From positions 2,061,501 to 2,125,500 of the forward strand of contig NZ_JAUCBR010000004.1 of NCBI RefSeq assembly GCF_034676725.1: a DNA stretch of 64,000 nt. Reading direction: 5' to 3'. The notes below the pieces were generated by a model. It saw only the letters and a list, made by a program, of their open reading frames with translations, did no database searches and had not been told where the DNA came from. Origin of the DNA: Denitromonas sp. (GTDB lineage Bacteria; Pseudomonadota; Gammaproteobacteria; Burkholderiales; Rhodocyclaceae). Of this stretch, positions 16,515-24,531 are shown in pieces; the first letter of the stretch is position 1, and each line of letters starts with the position of its first letter. The translations under genes were made by a program, and so were the position numbers.

Positions 16515-17660
16515 TCACAACAGATAGCGGGCCATCTGTTTTACCGGCACATTGCGCAGCAGATACAGGTAGGGGTTGTCGCGCCGGGCACTGCGACCGG
16601 TGTCGGTCACTTCGACCGGTTCGCGCTCGAGGATGCACAGGCGCCGACTGATGCAGTCGGCGCGCCAGGCAGCGTTGGCCTTGCGGCCGCGCTCCTCGAC
16701 GGCGATACGGGTGAGCTGGAACTCGTCGCTGGGCTGCTCGGCGGCAATGCGCCGGCGGATGGCGTCGTGGGCCTTGTTGAGGCTGCCTTGCTGCACGCAC
16801 AGGTCGTAGAGCGCAGCGAGGCAGCGGAAGTTGCCGATGGGGATGGGGCAGACGCCGTCGAGCCATGACAGCGCGGCAATCAGCTTGCGGCCATAGACAT
16901 CGTAGGCGTAGCGCAGGGTCTCGTCGCGGAAGGCGGGGGTGTTGCCCACGGCCTGGAAGGCGGCTTTCCATTGCGGGTCGAAGTCGGCCTTGTTGCGGCC
17001 CCGGCTGAGGCCGTCGGCCCAGGCCACCTGGCGGCTGCGCGAGGGCAGGGCCAGGACCTGCTGCCACTGCCCCCACAACGCACCGAAACACCGCTTGAGG
17101 GCCGCCTCGTCGCGCGCCCGGTAGCGGCGGAACATCTCCTGCAGCGTGCCGGTGCCGAAATTGACCTGGATGGGGCCAAAGGACAGGCCGGCACCATCGA
17201 AGTTGCCGGTGACCTGCAGATAGGGGTCGCCCGAGGTCTCGAAGGCGGCGGTGACCTCGATGGCGCGGGCGAGGGCGTCCTCGGCCACCAGGGGCGGCAG
17301 TTGTGCCGGGTCGGGCATGTCGAGATAGACCCGCGGGCCGCGCGCTTCGATGTGCGCGAAACTGCCATCCCTGGCCAGGCGGGTTGCCGCTGCCACCACC
17401 TCGGCCGGGTCACCGGCCTCGACCCACACGAAAAGGCCGTCGCGCCCGCGCCCCAGATGGCCCGCGGGCATCAGCGAGACGATGTCGACGCTGCGCCCGA
17501 GTGCGTTGCGGAGCAGTTGCACGGCGGCGACCAGTTCGCGGTGCACCCGGATGCTGCCGTCGGGCCGGGTGTATTCGGCGAGCCGGAAGTTGGGGGTGAC
17601 CCACGCGCGGGCGGGGCCGCCAACGAGATAGTCGTCCTGGTAGGTCAGGCCTTGCGCCAT
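16515..17660 (-). CDS. Putative peptidoglycan/chitosan-active protein (M15-like plus lysozyme-like)
   Basis: 381 residues from the ATG at 17660; no signal peptide. Residues about 15-120 resemble the M15/DUF882-type D-Ala-D-Ala peptidase fold ('TPNFRLAEYTRPDG', 'LVAAVQLLRNALG'), but the zinc ligands of an active peptidase are not evident. Residues about 155-330 contain 'GLSFGPIQVNFGTGTLQEMF', reminiscent of the 'SYGILQYN' region of lysozyme-like/GH46 chitosanase folds. The combination suggests a cell-wall binding or cleaving protein. Exact function is unknown. It is divergent from the hemerythrin-CRP regulator and shares the spacer with the FNR-like box. Confidence 0.55.
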   Translation of the reverse strand: MAQGLTYQDDYLVGGPARAWVTPNFRLAEYTRPDGSIRVHRELVAAVQLLRNALGRSVDIVSLMPAGHLGRGRDGLFVWVEAGDPAEVVAAATRLARDGSFAHIEARGPRVYLDMPDPAQLPPLVAEDALARAIEVTAAFETSGDPYLQVTGNFDGAGLSFGPIQVNFGTGTLQEMFRRYRARDEAALKRCFGALWGQWQQVLALPSRSRQVAWADGLSRGRNKADFDPQWKAAFQAVGNTPAFRDETLRYAYDVYGRKLIAALSWLDGVCPIPIGNFRCLAALYDLCVQQGSLNKAHDAIRRRIAAEQPSDEFQLTRIAVEERGRKANAAWRADCISRRLCILEREPVEVTDTGRSARRDNPYLYLLRNVPVKQMARYLL

Positions 17661-17809
17661 GGCGGGATCCTGTGGGGGCAGTGTGGGTCGGGGCTGCAGT
17701 GCGGCAGATTTCAGTGTAGACGCCGCGCCGGCGCGGGCAAGTCGTCTGTCATGCACGCCATGCCGTGCGGGCGGTTTTGCTGCTGTTTCAGGGGTTTGCA
17801 CGACGAGAA

Positions 17810-17823
17810 TTGACCTCCATCAA
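17810..17823. promoter_or_regulatory. FNR/Anr/Dnr-type operator
   Basis: TTGAC-ctcc-ATCAA matches the FNR-family consensus TTGAT-N4-ATCAA at 9 of 10 positions. The site lies in the spacer between the cell-wall gene (minus) and the hemerythrin-CRP gene (plus). A plausible -10 element, CACAAT at 17845-17850, would place transcription start near 17857 and the box at about -41, the class II activator position. It may be used by a separate FNR/DNR protein or by the downstream regulator itself. Confidence 0.7.
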
Positions 17824-17937
17824 CACACGCGCCGGCCCGTTCGACACAATCTCGGTTTGATGCGCTGCGCCATGCGCAGGCGCCGGCCCGCCGCGCGACG
17901 CCGCGGGCCGGGGTGGAGTGATTGTCGAGGTAACTGA

Positions 17938-19569
17938 ATGCAGATCGTGGCGTGGAACGACTCCCTGAAAACCGACATCGACGTGGTCGATCAGCAGCAT
18001 CGCGGCCTGGTCGAGCTGGTCAACGCGACCGCCGGCAAGCTGGCCGATACTCCCGAGCTGTCGGCGGACGAGGTGCGCCTGCTGCTCGGCTATCTCACCG
18101 ACTATGCGCAAGTGCATTTCAGCACCGAGGAGGCGTTGATGGCCTTGTGCGGCCTTGAGGCGCGCCAGACCGATCACCACCACGAGAGCCATGCGCGCTT
18201 CCTGGCGCAGGTCAGCGACATGGCCGAGGCGCTGGGCGAGGATGGTGTGCTCGACGCGCAGCGCTTGCTGATGTTCCTCGGGGACTGGTTGATCGACCAC
18301 ATCCAGGGCGAAGACCAGACCATTGCACGCAGCCTGCGCGCGGCCCTGGCTGCGGCGTCGCCCGCGGGTGAGCCGGCGACGGCCGGATCGGCCGACCCGC
18401 TCGGCGGCTGGGAGGCGCGGGCCCGGGCCCTGGTGGCGCCGGCCGGCGAGGGCGAGCCGGCCTTTGCCGACGTGGTGGCGCGGCACAGCGCGTCCCTGCT
18501 CGCCAGCGAGGCCGGGGTGCTCGACATGTGCGCCCATGGCGAGGTGCCGGCCCTGATCGTCTCGCTCGACGCGGCGCTGATGCCGGCCGAGATTCTCCAT
18601 GCCAATGCCGCGGCGGCCGAGTTTCTCGGCGTGGCGCCCGCGGTCCTCGGCACCCGTCGCTTGGCCGATGTGCTGGCGAGCAACGAGGCCGCCCGATTCC
18701 CGATCCTGGTCAGCGAAGTGCTGATGGCGGGGCGCTTCGAGGGGCCCATGCGCTGCCGTGGCCGCGACGGGGCGGACCTGGCGGTTCGGGCACGGGTGAT
18801 CCATCTGGCGCTGCACGGACAGATGGTGCTGCTGGTCCTGCTGCGCCCCGTGGCCGACGCGGCGCCGGCTGCCGCCGAGCCTGCCGAGCGCCTCCGGGAG
18901 GACAGCTCGGTGCTGTCGCGCCATCCGCTGTTCCAGGTCCTCGACGCGCACGAGCGCGACAGCCTCGAGGCCGCGTCGCGCCTGATGCGCCTGCCCAAGG
19001 GCAAGGTGGTGTACCACCGCGATGACGCACCGCAGGGGATCTATCTGGTGATCAGCGGGCAGGTGAAGCTGGCGGTGTCGAATGCACGCGGTGGGGAAAA
19101 GGTCATGGAGATCGTCAGCCCGCTGCAGGTGTTCGGCGAGATCGACGCGCTGACCGGGCGGCCCCACGCCATGTTTGCGCAGAGCCTGACGGGGACGGTG
19201 CTGCTACTTGTTCCGCAGGCCCCGCTCGAGGCCCTGATGACCCGCAGCCTGCCGTTTGCGCGCGCCGTCGCCCTGCACATCGGCCAGCGCTACCATGCGC
19301 AGGCGGCCGATCTGGAGGCCTATGCCCTGCAAACCGGCCTGGAGCGTGTCGTCAGCCATCTGCTGCAGCACGCCCGGACCAACGGGCATGGCGTGCTCGA
19401 AGCCGTCCTGCCGGCGCAGAAGCAGGTCATCGCCTCCTACCTCAATCTGACCCCGCCAACCCTGTCGCGCACCTTCCAGCAACTCACCGAGGCCGGCCTG
19501 ATCGAGATGAGCGGGCGCTATGTGCGCATCCCCAACAAACGCCGCCTGCTCAACTTCTGCCCCGACTGA
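17938..19569 (+). CDS. Hemerythrin-PAS-CRP/FNR fusion transcriptional regulator
   Basis: 543 residues in three parts. Residues 1-130 are a bacteriohemerythrin domain with all seven di-iron ligands in canonical spacing: His21, His60, Glu64, His81, His85, His121 and Asp126. Residues about 185-275 look like a PAS domain. Residues about 318-440 are a cyclic-nucleotide-type beta-roll ('GIYLVISGQVKLAVSN', 'VFGEIDALTG'), and residues about 455-535 the CRP winged helix ('QVIASYLNLTPPTLSRTFQQL'). It should sense O2, NO or redox state through the di-iron site and control genes through the CRP domain. The FNR-type box upstream suggests control by or with the anaerobic network. The PAS call is the least certain. 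Confidence 0.9.
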   Translation: MQIVAWNDSLKTDIDVVDQQHRGLVELVNATAGKLADTPELSADEVRLLLGYLTDYAQVHFSTEEALMALCGLEARQTDHHHESHARFLAQVSDMAEALGEDGVLDAQRLLMFLGDWLIDHIQGEDQTIARSLRAALAAASPAGEPATAGSADPLGGWEARARALVAPAGEGEPAFADVVARHSASLLASEAGVLDMCAHGEVPALIVSLDAALMPAEILHANAAAAEFLGVAPAVLGTRRLADVLASNEAARFPILVSEVLMAGRFEGPMRCRGRDGADLAVRARVIHLALHGQMVLLVLLRPVADAAPAAAEPAERLREDSSVLSRHPLFQVLDAHERDSLEAASRLMRLPKGKVVYHRDDAPQGIYLVISGQVKLAVSNARGGEKVMEIVSPLQVFGEIDALTGRPHAMFAQSLTGTVLLLVPQAPLEALMTRSLPFARAVALHIGQRYHAQAADLEAYALQTGLERVVSHLLQHARTNGHGVLEAVLPAQKQVIASYLNLTPPTLSRTFQQLTEAGLIEMSGRYVRIPNKRRLLNFCPD

Positions 19570-19640
19570 ACTGCCACGGCCGCGCGCAGCGACTATGCTC
19601 AAAGCGTGGGCTGGCGCATGACGCGCCGGGGAGGCCGGTG

Positions 19641-20441
19641 ATGAACGACGACAATGTGTACTGGGACTGGCGCGCCATGCAGCGCGATGGCCTGTACCCC
19701 TCCATTCTGGCGATCGGGGACTCCTGGTTCTGGTACCCCTTCCCCGGCGGGTCGCTGATCACCCGCCTCGGCCGCCTGGTCGCCAAAAAGCAGCACACGG
19801 TGCTGGTGCTTGGCAACAACGGCGCGGAAGCCTTCGACTATGTCGAGGGCAAGTATCGCAAGGCGGTGCGCGAGGCGCTTCGGCTGCACGGCAGCGCGCT
19901 GTCGGCGGTGTTCATCAGCGGCGGCGGCAACGACTTTGCCGGCTTCAACGACCTGCGGCCCTTGCTCAACGATGACTGCGCCCAGGCCACCACCGCGGCG
20001 GCCTGCTTCCGTCCCGGCACGCACAGCGGCACGCTGGACTGGTTGATGGGCAAGATGATGGCCAGCTATCGCGCTTTGATCGGCCAGATCATGGCCTCCA
20101 CCCCGCCGGGGACCGCCGTTGTGCTGCACAACTACGACTATGCCCGACCGAGCGGGCGCGGCGTGTTCGGCAAGAAAAGCGCCTGGCTCAAGCCGGCGCT
20201 GGACGACGCCAGGGTGCCGGTCGCCCTGCAGCAAGCCTGCATCAATTACCTGATCGACCGCTTCTCGGCCGAACTGCAGGCGATGGTGGCGATCGACCCC
20301 GCGCGCATCTGGCGTGTCGACAGCGTCGGCACGCTCGCCGACAAGCACTGGGCCAACGAACTGCACCCGAAGCCCGCCGGCTTTCGCAAGATCGCCACGA
20401 CCTGCTGGCGGCCGGTGCTGCGCCAGCTCGGGCTGGCCTGA
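19641..20441 (+). CDS. SGNH/GDSL-type hydrolase
   Basis: 266 residues from the ATG at 19641 (a GTG just before is also possible). The four family blocks are present: block I 'IGDSWFWYPF' with the nucleophile Ser, block II Gly near 'GNNGAE', block III Asn in 'SGGGNDF', and block V Asp/His in 'NELHPKPAGF'. It is an ester hydrolase of unknown substrate. No signal peptide is seen, so it is cytosolic or exported another way. 'GGGAGG' precedes the start. It follows the hemerythrin-CRP gene by 71 bases. Confidence 0.85.
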   Translation: MNDDNVYWDWRAMQRDGLYPSILAIGDSWFWYPFPGGSLITRLGRLVAKKQHTVLVLGNNGAEAFDYVEGKYRKAVREALRLHGSALSAVFISGGGNDFAGFNDLRPLLNDDCAQATTAAACFRPGTHSGTLDWLMGKMMASYRALIGQIMASTPPGTAVVLHNYDYARPSGRGVFGKKSAWLKPALDDARVPVALQQACINYLIDRFSAELQAMVAIDPARIWRVDSVGTLADKHWANELHPKPAGFRKIATTCWRPVLRQLGLA

Positions 20442-20504
20442 GGGGGCTTGGCGCCGACCCGTGGTTTGCGCTAGCGTGTGCCCGCCCACACTCGTCGCGC
20501 CCCC

Positions 20505-20891
20505 ATGCCACCCGTCCGCTGCCTTGCCGTGTTGTTGATCGCCGCGCTTTGCGCTGCCTGCGGTGACGACGAACGCGCCCTCACCGTAACGGCGACCGCC
20601 TACACCTCGTCACCCGGCGAAACCGACGACACCCCCAATATCGCCGCCTGGGGCGACACCCTGGCGCCGGGCATGAAGGCCATCGCCGTCTCCCGCGACC
20701 TGCTAGCGCTGGGCCTGGTGCAGGGCGCCGAGGTGACCATCGAAGGGCTCGACGGGCGCTATGTGGTGCTCGACAAGATGCACCCGCGCTGGAACCAGAA
20801 GATCGACATCTACATGGGCGAGAACGTTAAGAGGGCCCGCGCCTGGGGACGGCGCGAGGTGACGATTCGCTGGGAGGGCGAATCGAAGTAA
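20505..20891 (+). CDS. Lipoprotein with 3D (RlpA/MltA-like) domain
   Basis: 128 residues. A lipoprotein signal ends with Leu-Cys-Ala-Ala-Cys, so Cys19 should be lipidated. The mature part is a short double-psi barrel '3D' domain: 'TATAYTSSPGETDDTPNIAAWGD' opening, then 'GLVQGAEVTIEGLDGRYVVLDKM' and 'KIDIYMG', with the three aspartates that name the domain. Such domains occur in lytic transglycosylases and RlpA-like wall proteins. No separate catalytic domain is present, so it may bind rather than cleave peptidoglycan. It starts 63 bases after the hydrolase gene. Confidence 0.82.
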   Translation: MPPVRCLAVLLIAALCAACGDDERALTVTATAYTSSPGETDDTPNIAAWGDTLAPGMKAIAVSRDLLALGLVQGAEVTIEGLDGRYVVLDKMHPRWNQKIDIYMGENVKRARAWGRREVTIRWEGESK

Positions 20892-20991
20892 GGCGTCAGG
20901 CGCTTTTGCTTTCTCAGGATAGCCGATTAGAATTCCCGTTTGTCATTTTTGGCCAGTGTGATCGGCCAGTGACTGTCCGCGTGAGGAAGCT

Positions 20992-22677
20992 ATGCCTGAA
21001 TTGAAAGTCCTGAGAGGTGGTGCCGTCGCATTCTTTGCCACGGAGCAAAGCCCTCTGGCCAGGAATCGCAAGCACATCTGGCTTGGCCTGGTCTTGGGGA
21101 CACTGCTTTCCGCCTTCCTCAGCCGGGACAGCCCGGGAGGGCTTTGGGCGGTTGTTCTGGTGGGGCTGCTCATCGGGCTGTGGACCGAAGTCGGCGTTCG
21201 CCGACAACTCAAGTTCGGACAGGCGTTGGCGACACTGACCGATGAGGCGATCGAGGCGCCGAGGCTGTCAGCGGCAGACAAGCGGCTACGGTGGTGCGAC
21301 ATCGACCATATCGAGGTGGCGCCGGGCCATGGCGGGCGTGCGATCGTGTTTGTGTTGAAGCCCGGGCTGGCGTCGAACCGCCGCGCGTTCCTGACGGGAA
21401 GCCGGCCGTCGCGGCCGATGCTTGCCTTGTCACTGTTCGCGCCCGCGGACCAGGAGCGCTTGCTCGATGAGGCACGCCGCCTGCACCGACTCGCCAACAC
21501 GGGCAAAGCCGACGGATTGCCGGTCAGCAACGAGCTTGCAGAAGAGCGTGTTTTTCACGAGAGGCTGGTCGCCCTTGCCCCGGTGCCGTGGCTCACCTAC
21601 GGCCTGATAGCGGCGAACGTGCTGGTCTGGCTGCTCATGCTCGGGGAGGGCAGCATGCTGACCACCACGCCGGTACCAACCCTCCTGGACTGGGGCGGAA
21701 ACGCCGCGTCGGAGGTGCAGAAGGGGCAATGGTGGCGGATGGCGAGCGCCATGTTCGTGCACGGCGGGCTGGTGCATCTGGCCGCCAATATGTTCGGCCT
21801 GTATGCGGCGGGCACCTTGGTCGAGCGCATCTATGGCGCCGCGCCGTTTGCGTTGCTGTATTGCGGTGCCGGCCTGGCCGGGAGCGCATTGAGCCTGCAC
21901 TTTGCTGCCCAGAGCGCGGTGTCGGTCGGTGCCTCCGGCGCGGTGTTTGGTGTTGCTGGGGCGTTGATGGTCGCGGTTGCCCAGCACCGGCGAGCACTTC
22001 CGCAGTTCTTCCGAACGCAGATGCTCGGCGGGGTCGGCTTCTATGTGGTGTACTCGCTCATGCAAGGCTTCGGGACGCAGGGTATCGACAATGCCGCGCA
22101 TGTCGGCGGCCTGCTCGGTGGCGCCTTGGTCGCCGCCGTATTGCCCGAGCGCTTCGACCTGACCCGTTATGCAGCGGCAATCGGCCCACGATCGGTCGTC
22201 GCCGCTGCTGTTGCGGGCGTGCTGATCGTCGGGATGGTGGCGACGGCACCTGTAGCAACGCTGGACCAAGGGCGCATGATCCGCACCGACAAGACACTCC
22301 AGGTGCTGTTCCGGCTGTTCGACAAGACCGTGGCGGCCATGGTGGCTGATGGTGAGGCGGTAACGGCCGGCCGAATGTCGCTGATCGAGGCGGATGAGCG
22401 CAGCCGCACCGTGCATGCGCCAGCGTTTCGCGACTTGCTTGTACAGCTCGATGCAGCCGATCTCGGGCGTAACGATCCGCGCGCCCCGTTCGTGGAGGAC
22501 TTGCGTCAACTGACGGCACTGTTTGCCGAGAGTCTGGCCATGGCGTCGGTTGTTGATGTCGAGCGTGGGCAGGTGACACCGGCCGATCCGGCACGAATGG
22601 ATAAGATCCAGCGCGACATCGAAATCGTCAATCAGCGGCTCAAGGACTATGCGGCGAAAGTCCGTCCGGCGCGATGA
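20992..22677 (+). CDS. Rhomboid-family intramembrane serine protease with N-terminal extension
   Basis: 561 residues, much longer than a minimal rhomboid. Residues about 200-400 hold the six-helix core with catalytic Ser315 in 'GASGAVFG', catalytic His370 in 'AAHVGG', and the conserved HxxxN (His262-Asn266) of helix 2. The first 170 residues hold two membrane helices (27-45, 51-66) and a small soluble domain of PH-like appearance. Residues 400-561 add another helix and a long helical tail. It cleaves membrane proteins within the bilayer; the substrate is unknown. Start ATG at 20992 has GAGGA upstream. It is convergent with the tautomerase gene. Confidence 0.9.
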   Translation: MPELKVLRGGAVAFFATEQSPLARNRKHIWLGLVLGTLLSAFLSRDSPGGLWAVVLVGLLIGLWTEVGVRRQLKFGQALATLTDEAIEAPRLSAADKRLRWCDIDHIEVAPGHGGRAIVFVLKPGLASNRRAFLTGSRPSRPMLALSLFAPADQERLLDEARRLHRLANTGKADGLPVSNELAEERVFHERLVALAPVPWLTYGLIAANVLVWLLMLGEGSMLTTTPVPTLLDWGGNAASEVQKGQWWRMASAMFVHGGLVHLAANMFGLYAAGTLVERIYGAAPFALLYCGAGLAGSALSLHFAAQSAVSVGASGAVFGVAGALMVAVAQHRRALPQFFRTQMLGGVGFYVVYSLMQGFGTQGIDNAAHVGGLLGGALVAAVLPERFDLTRYAAAIGPRSVVAAAVAGVLIVGMVATAPVATLDQGRMIRTDKTLQVLFRLFDKTVAAMVADGEAVTAGRMSLIEADERSRTVHAPAFRDLLVQLDAADLGRNDPRAPFVEDLRQLTALFAESLAMASVVDVERGQVTPADPARMDKIQRDIEIVNQRLKDYAAKVRPAR

Positions 22678-22687
22678 GTACGACCAC

Positions 22688-22894
22688 TTAGCGCTGCAAC
22701 CTCCGGTACGCCTCTACCGGCAGGCCGCCGATGCCCCAGTTGTCGAGGTCTACCTCGTCGATGACCACCACGGTGGTGGCCGGGTTCTTGCCGAGAACGC
22801 TGGCGAGCAGGGCGGTGACGCCGTCGATGAGTTCGGCTTTCTGTTCGGCGGTGGTGCCGCCTTCGCGGGTGATCTTGATGTTCACATAGGGCAT
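22688..22894 (-). CDS. 4-oxalocrotonate tautomerase family enzyme
   Basis: 68 residues, the standard size. Pro2 directly follows the initiator Met and becomes the catalytic N-terminal proline after Met removal. The rest, 'YVNIKITREGG...EQKAELIDGVTALL...VVIDEV', follows the family. 4-OT enzymes catalyse keto-enol tautomerisation in aromatic meta-cleavage and related pathways; small paralogues may have other substrates. It starts 2 bases beyond the stop of the SnoaL-like gene and is the last gene of the leftward five-gene run. Confidence 0.9.
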   Translation of the reverse strand: MPYVNIKITREGGTTAEQKAELIDGVTALLASVLGKNPATTVVVIDEVDLDNWGIGGLPVEAYRRLQR

Positions 22895-22896
22895 GG

Positions 22897-23286
22897 TCAG
22901 CGGGCTCCGGCGGTGGGAACGGGGTCGAAGTGGAAGACCTTGGCGATGATGCGCCATTGGCCGTCGATGCAGATGAGGCTGAGGATGTCGTCGAAATGCT
23001 TGTGCATCATGGTGCTGCGCATGCGCGCCACGGCGGTGACCGGGCCGATCTGCTCGATGCGATCGATGTGGTAGCTGCAGGCCTCGCCGGTGCTTTCGGG
23101 CGAGGTGCGTCCGGCCACGATGGGGAAGTAGGTGGGCATGTCGAGGTGCAGCAGCGAGCCGTCGCTGGCGGTGAAGTAGTGCGCCTCGGGATGGAACACC
23201 TCGGCCAGCAGCGCGGTGTCGCAGCGCACCAGGGCGTCGTAGTACTTGTGCAGCAGGTCGGTGATGGCGACGGTGGCGTCGGTCAT
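22897..23286 (-). CDS. SnoaL/NTF2-like protein
   Basis: 129 residues with the cone-like NTF2 pattern: N-terminal helices 'ITDLLHKYYDALVRCDTALLAEVFHPEAHYF' (residues 8-38) followed by antiparallel strands ending 'GQWRIIAKVFHFDP'. Members include polyketide cyclases, ketosteroid isomerase-like enzymes and non-enzymatic binders. Asp and His residues in the cavity are present, but catalysis cannot be assigned. It overlaps the uracil-DNA glycosylase stop (ATGA) and precedes the tautomerase closely, so the three are co-transcribed. Confidence 0.82.
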   Translation of the reverse strand: MTDATVAITDLLHKYYDALVRCDTALLAEVFHPEAHYFTASDGSLLHLDMPTYFPIVAGRTSPESTGEACSYHIDRIEQIGPVTAVARMRSTMMHKHFDDILSLICIDGQWRIIAKVFHFDPVPTAGAR

Positions 23287-23882
23287 GGGGTTTCCTTGGG
23301 GTTGGCGGTGAGTACTGCCTGGACGCGTGCTTGCAGAACGGGCAGCACGTCTTGTTCGAACCAGGGGTTGCGCACCAGCCAGCGGTTGTTGCGCGGGCTG
23401 GGGTGCGGTAGCGGCAGCGCCTGCGGCCAGTGATCGCGCCACTGCTCGACCACGCGGGTGAGCGGGGTCTTGCCGGTGCCGAGGTGGTAGTCCATGGCGT
23501 ATTGGCCCAGCACGATGACCAGCGACAGCCGCTCGAAGCGCTGCATGAAGGCATCGCGCCAGGTGGGGGCGCATTCGGGGCGGGGTGGCAGGTCGCCGCT
23601 TTTGCCGGTGCCGGGGTAGCAAAAGCCCATCGGCAGGATGGCGATCTTCGTCGCGTCGTAGAAGGTGTCGCGATCCACACCCAGCCAGGCGCGCAGACGG
23701 TCGCCGCTGGGGTCGTCGAAGGGCACGCCGGAGGCATGGACGCGGGCGCCGGGCGCCTGGCCGGCGATCAGGATCGGCGCGCGGGGATGGAACTGGAACA
23801 CCGGGCGTACGCCGTGTGGCAGATGCGCCGCGCAGCGCGTGCAGGCGCGGACATCGGCAAGGAATGCATCGAGTGTCGGCAT
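23283..23882 (-). CDS. Uracil-DNA glycosylase superfamily protein
   Basis: 199 residues. The fold is recognisable from 'APILIAGQAPGARVHASGVPFDDPSG' (residues 35-60, the GQxPG water-activating loop) and 'LPHPSPRNNRW' (the HPSPRN DNA-intercalation loop). Four cysteines near residues 14-17 and elsewhere could suggest an Fe-S family 4/5-like enzyme, but the full cluster pattern is incomplete: only Cys14 and Cys17 are well placed. It probably excises uracil or a related damaged base. Grouping with metabolic genes in this operon looks incidental. Confidence 0.82.
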   Translation of the reverse strand: MPTLDAFLADVRACTRCAAHLPHGVRPVFQFHPRAPILIAGQAPGARVHASGVPFDDPSGDRLRAWLGVDRDTFYDATKIAILPMGFCYPGTGKSGDLPPRPECAPTWRDAFMQRFERLSLVIVLGQYAMDYHLGTGKTPLTRVVEQWRDHWPQALPLPHPSPRNNRWLVRNPWFEQDVLPVLQARVQAVLTANPKETP

Positions 23883-23956
23883 GGGGAGCTTCCGGAGAGA
23901 ACGCTTCGCGCAGGACGGATGCCATCATCCTGCGCGAAGTGTATTCCGCCGGCAAG

Positions 23957-24505
23957 TCAGCGCGGTTTCAGCGTTGGATAGCCCTGGACGAAGACGCGGT
24001 CGGTCTTGGCGGCGGGCACATGGCAGCCCATGCAGTCGGCCTCGTAGCTGACGGCGCCGTTGGTGGCGGGGGCGTCGGCCTTGAACAAGGCCCAGCCCCA
24101 GCCGTCGCCCCACAACGGGTTGCCTGCGAAGCGGCCCTTGGCATCCTTGACCATCACGAACCACACCGCGGCGTCCGAGCCCCACACCACCGGGTCGCCG
24201 GTGGTCATGGCGCTGGTCTCGAGCTTGCGGATCTCCTTGACCAGTGTGGCGCCGTCGGGGAACTGGCCGGTCTTGCGGTAGTGCTCGGCGGAGGCCTTTT
24301 CGGTGTACACATCGTGCAGGCCGCGGGCGGCGGACTTTTCGTCCAGCACGGCATACGAGCCCAGGTGGACAAAGCCGGTGCGGAAGTCGGTCGGGCGGCT
24401 GATGCCGCCCTTGGCATCGACATAGGGCGAGAAGTCGCCGGCGGTGGCGATCAGTGGCAGGGCGATGGCGCTGGCGAGCAGCGCGCGGGTGAGAACGGCT
24501 TTCAT
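23957..24505 (-). CDS. Cytochrome P460 family c-type heme protein
   Basis: 182 residues. Signal peptide 1-22 ending 'LIATAG' targets the periplasm. A single heme-binding motif CMGCH is at Cys158-His162, close to the C-terminus as in cytochrome P460 and c'-beta proteins, with the family's central 'AAVWFVMVKDAKGRF' sheet before it. P460 proteins oxidise hydroxylamine or bind NO; many relatives have no proven activity. It lies 26 bases after the AhpD-like gene. A role in detoxifying reactive nitrogen species would fit a denitrifier but is inferred. Confidence 0.88.
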   Translation of the reverse strand: MKAVLTRALLASAIALPLIATAGDFSPYVDAKGGISRPTDFRTGFVHLGSYAVLDEKSAARGLHDVYTEKASAEHYRKTGQFPDGATLVKEIRKLETSAMTTGDPVVWGSDAAVWFVMVKDAKGRFAGNPLWGDGWGWALFKADAPATNGAVSYEADCMGCHVPAAKTDRVFVQGYPTLKPR

Positions 24506-24531
24506 CGTCTTCTCCTTGTTGCCGGAGGTGG

